Position numbers and translations under genes: made by a program. This document shows, in pieces, positions 5,647-7,362 of a DNA stretch of 7,362 bases. The stretch lies in contig CAZDPQ010000123.1 of the NCBI GenBank assembly GCA_964507305.1, positions 1-7,362 of the forward strand, in the 5' to 3' direction. Every line of letters starts with the position of its first letter. Within the stretch, counting starts at the first letter, position 1. This DNA is from JAQVYV01 sp964507305 (GTDB lineage: Bacteria; Bacillota; Clostridia; Saccharofermentanales; UBA5734). The notes below the pieces were generated by a model. It was not told where the DNA came from. It did not search any database and saw only the letters and a list, made by a program, of their open reading frames with translations.

Positions 5647-7362
5647 CTACGGCAGGTATTCCGCCTCGTAGCCTTCCGGAAGCGCGAGGGTCCTGGTGCC
5701 GCCGCGGATCGCGAAGACGGCAGGCTTGTCCCCGGGGACCGGGATCGACATCGTGCATTCCATTCCCGCATGCTGCCGGTGCAGGATCACCTTTTTCCGG
5801 ACAATATCCGTCCGGACGAACCCGGTGACCGCCTCGGCCAGATAATTCGCCGCGATGGAAGCGAATCCGTGGTTCAGGCTGCCGGATTCGAAGCTGTGCT
5901 CCCAGAGGGTGCCCGTCCTTGCCGCCATGGCCGTGAAGAAGGACCGGCACTCGCGGATGACATCATCGAACAGGCCGTGATGAAGAAGGATCTCCAGGCG
6001 GAGATAATTGCCGACGATGGCATTGGACCGGGCGATGTCCGGGTATGTCACCGTATCGTCGCGTTCCGGTCCGAAGACGCGGACCATTTTATCAAACAGC
6101 TCCGGGTACTTTTCCTTTGTCGCGACTCCGAAATAGAATGCGTAGTACTGGCAGGTCTCGGTAAGGTGCCCCTGCAGGGCAAGCTTTCCGTCCGTCCGCA
6201 CCGCGTTGTCTTCGAAAAAGCCGCCGCGGTACGCCTGCCGGGCGATCGTCTCCCGGATCGCGGACGCCTGCCGGGACAGTTCCCCATCCCCGTACATCTC
6301 CGCCGCCGCGTCGAGCATGCCGGCGTACAGCATGTTTGACGGGTAGTTGACGCCCCGGATGTGATCGGCGTCGTTGCACTTGCTCCACTCGATGAAGACC
6401 CAGTTCTCAAGGTCTTCGAGGAGGCCGTCGCCGTTGAGGTATTTGCGGAAAAAGCGGACCAGGCCGTAGACCTTGTCGCGGCTGTCCAGGATCAGCTGCC
6501 GGTCGCCCGTGGCGAGCAGATAATTGCGCAGCTCGAGAATATACCACATCGCCCAGTTCGGGATGTACACGCCGTCATAGTGGTCGGATGGATAGCACAT
6601 GCCGACCATCCCTTCCGGGAGCTGCGGCAGCTGCGGAGCAAGGGCGAAATTCTCCAGGAAATTCCGCTCGACCGCATTCCCGCCCGTGAAAAAGCGTTCC
6701 GCGCGCCCGCTGAAGTACGAATCGCAGAGCCAGCCCGCCCGCTCTCTTGAGGGACAGTCCATCAGGATATCGGCGGCATTCTGGGAAAAGGTGTTCGCCG
6801 CGGCGCGCAGGATCGATTCGAAATCCCCGTCTTCCGAATGGAATGCCAGGGCATAGGCATCGCGGTTCTCATACGGCGTCATCGTCAGGCCGGCGATCCG
6901 GACCCGGCCTTCCGCCGCCGCGATCTTCACGAACTGGGCGGAGACGGGCTCAAATGCCAGCAAGTCATACTCACCGGGCTCGAGGACGTATTTGATGACA
7001 TTGCAGGTCCCTGTCCGGTTGAAGTTGATGTCCATGCCCTCATAAGCACCGTCCGGGCTTTCGGTCAGGATCTCGTCCCACAGGATGTAGAGAGTCGTTT
7101 TCGCTTCGGCACGGACCTTCAGTCCGAAAAAGCCGGTGACCGTCCGGTCGAGCCGGTAGTTGGCCCAGGTGCCGGCATCCAGGGTCTCCGTCCCCTTCGC
7201 CGCAGCGTCCGTCCGGAACACGAACCGTCCGGCCTCGTCGCTCAGCCGGTCGTCCAGCTCCTCGTACCGGTATCCCTTCAGCTTGTCGCTGATCGACTGG
7301 ATCGCACGGTCCGTCCAGACCGGCCGGCCGGGATCCGCGGAAAAGGTCCCGCTCGCGATCCG
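5647..7362 (-). CDS. GH78-type alpha-L-rhamnosidase, C-terminal part (5' end outside the window)
   Basis: The frame is open to the right edge and gives the last 571 residues of a glycoside hydrolase of family GH78, inverting enzymes that remove alpha-L-rhamnose from glycans or glycosides. After a beta-sandwich region (about 1-165) comes DCPSRERAGWLCD (202-214), matching the family motif: Asp202, Glu207 and Asp214 align by spacing with D567, E572 and D579 of Bacillus RhaB as I recall them, with Glu207 the general acid. The (alpha/alpha)6 barrel then runs to about 510. Its GTLWEHSFESGSLNHGFAS segment carries Glu488, the expected general base. A short C-terminal beta domain ends the protein. GTG 7221 is an internal valine, not the start, because GH78 sequence continues upstream of it. 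Full proteins usually have 700-1000 residues. Whether it is exported cannot be seen. It lies upstream of the regulator gene and presumably supplies the sugar for the pathway. Specificity other than rhamnose is possible. Confidence 0.88.
   Translation of the reverse strand, partial: RIASGTFSADPGRPVWTDRAIQSISDKLKGYRYEELDDRLSDEAGRFVFRTDAAAKGTETLDAGTWANYRLDRTVTGFFGLKVRAEAKTTLYILWDEILTESPDGAYEGMDINFNRTGTCNVIKYVLEPGEYDLLAFEPVSAQFVKIAAAEGRVRIAGLTMTPYENRDAYALAFHSEDGDFESILRAAANTFSQNAADILMDCPSRERAGWLCDSYFSGRAERFFTGGNAVERNFLENFALAPQLPQLPEGMVGMCYPSDHYDGVYIPNWAMWYILELRNYLLATGDRQLILDSRDKVYGLVRFFRKYLNGDGLLEDLENWVFIEWSKCNDADHIRGVNYPSNMLYAGMLDAAAEMYGDGELSRQASAIRETIARQAYRGGFFEDNAVRTDGKLALQGHLTETCQYYAFYFGVATKEKYPELFDKMVRVFGPERDDTVTYPDIARSNAIVGNYLRLEILLHHGLFDDVIRECRSFFTAMAARTGTLWEHSFESGSLNHGFASIAANYLAEAVTGFVRTDIVRKKVILHRQHAGMECTMSIPVPGDKPAVFAIRGGTRTLALPEGYEAEYLP

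Noticed and set aside
5642..5650. TAGGAGGA on the minus strand at the GH78 stop, resembling a ribosome binding site
   Set aside because: No start codon follows at a workable distance, and the regulator has its own box at 5546-5553.
4739..5671. 310-codon plus-strand frame opposite the LacI-family gene
   Set aside because: Shadow of a clear, complete LacI-family protein; no family motif or suitable ribosome binding site noticed.

Overview
The window is one sugar-utilisation locus of about 6.9 kb with the start of an unrelated secreted-protein gene at its left edge. The coding DNA is GC-rich, while the control regions are AT-rich. AAGGAG-type ribosome binding sites, SigA-type promoters and a LacI-family repressor of the usual 336-residue kind suggest a high-GC member of the Firmicutes (uncultured Clostridia or Paenibacillaceae-like). 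That placement is an inference from style, with no marker gene behind it.

Layout, left to right. (1) Positions 1-136, minus strand: the first 45 codons of a protein with a clear signal peptide, leaving the window on the left. (2) Positions 137-396: a non-coding stretch with the promoter and leader of that gene and GC-rich hairpins behind the aldolase. (3) Positions 397-1404, minus: a zinc-type class II ketose-(bis)phosphate aldolase with an unusual active site. (4) Positions 1405-1548: a compact divergent control region in which two face-to-face promoters share one 12-bp palindrome with a central CG. (5) Positions 1549-3057, plus: an FGGY-family sugar kinase. (6) Positions 3113-4516, plus: a sugar isomerase of the L-fucose/L-arabinose isomerase superfamily. 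(7) Positions 4529-5539, minus: a LacI-family regulator with its own promoter. (8) Positions 5647-7362, minus: the C-terminal 571 residues of a GH78-type alpha-L-rhamnosidase, cut by the right edge.

The genes read as a small pathway. The glycosidase would release a sugar, the isomerase convert aldose to ketose, the kinase phosphorylate the ketose, and the aldolase cleave the ketose phosphate to DHAP and an aldehyde. The LacI protein probably controls both arms through the shared operator. The logic is that of L-rhamnose or L-fucose breakdown, but the aldolase comes from the fructose-bisphosphate aldolase fold and the isomerase does not look like RhaA. The combination is therefore not a textbook rhamnose or fucose operon, and the true substrate cannot be read from the sequence. 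No RNA genes, insertion sequences, CRISPR arrays or attachment sites were seen.
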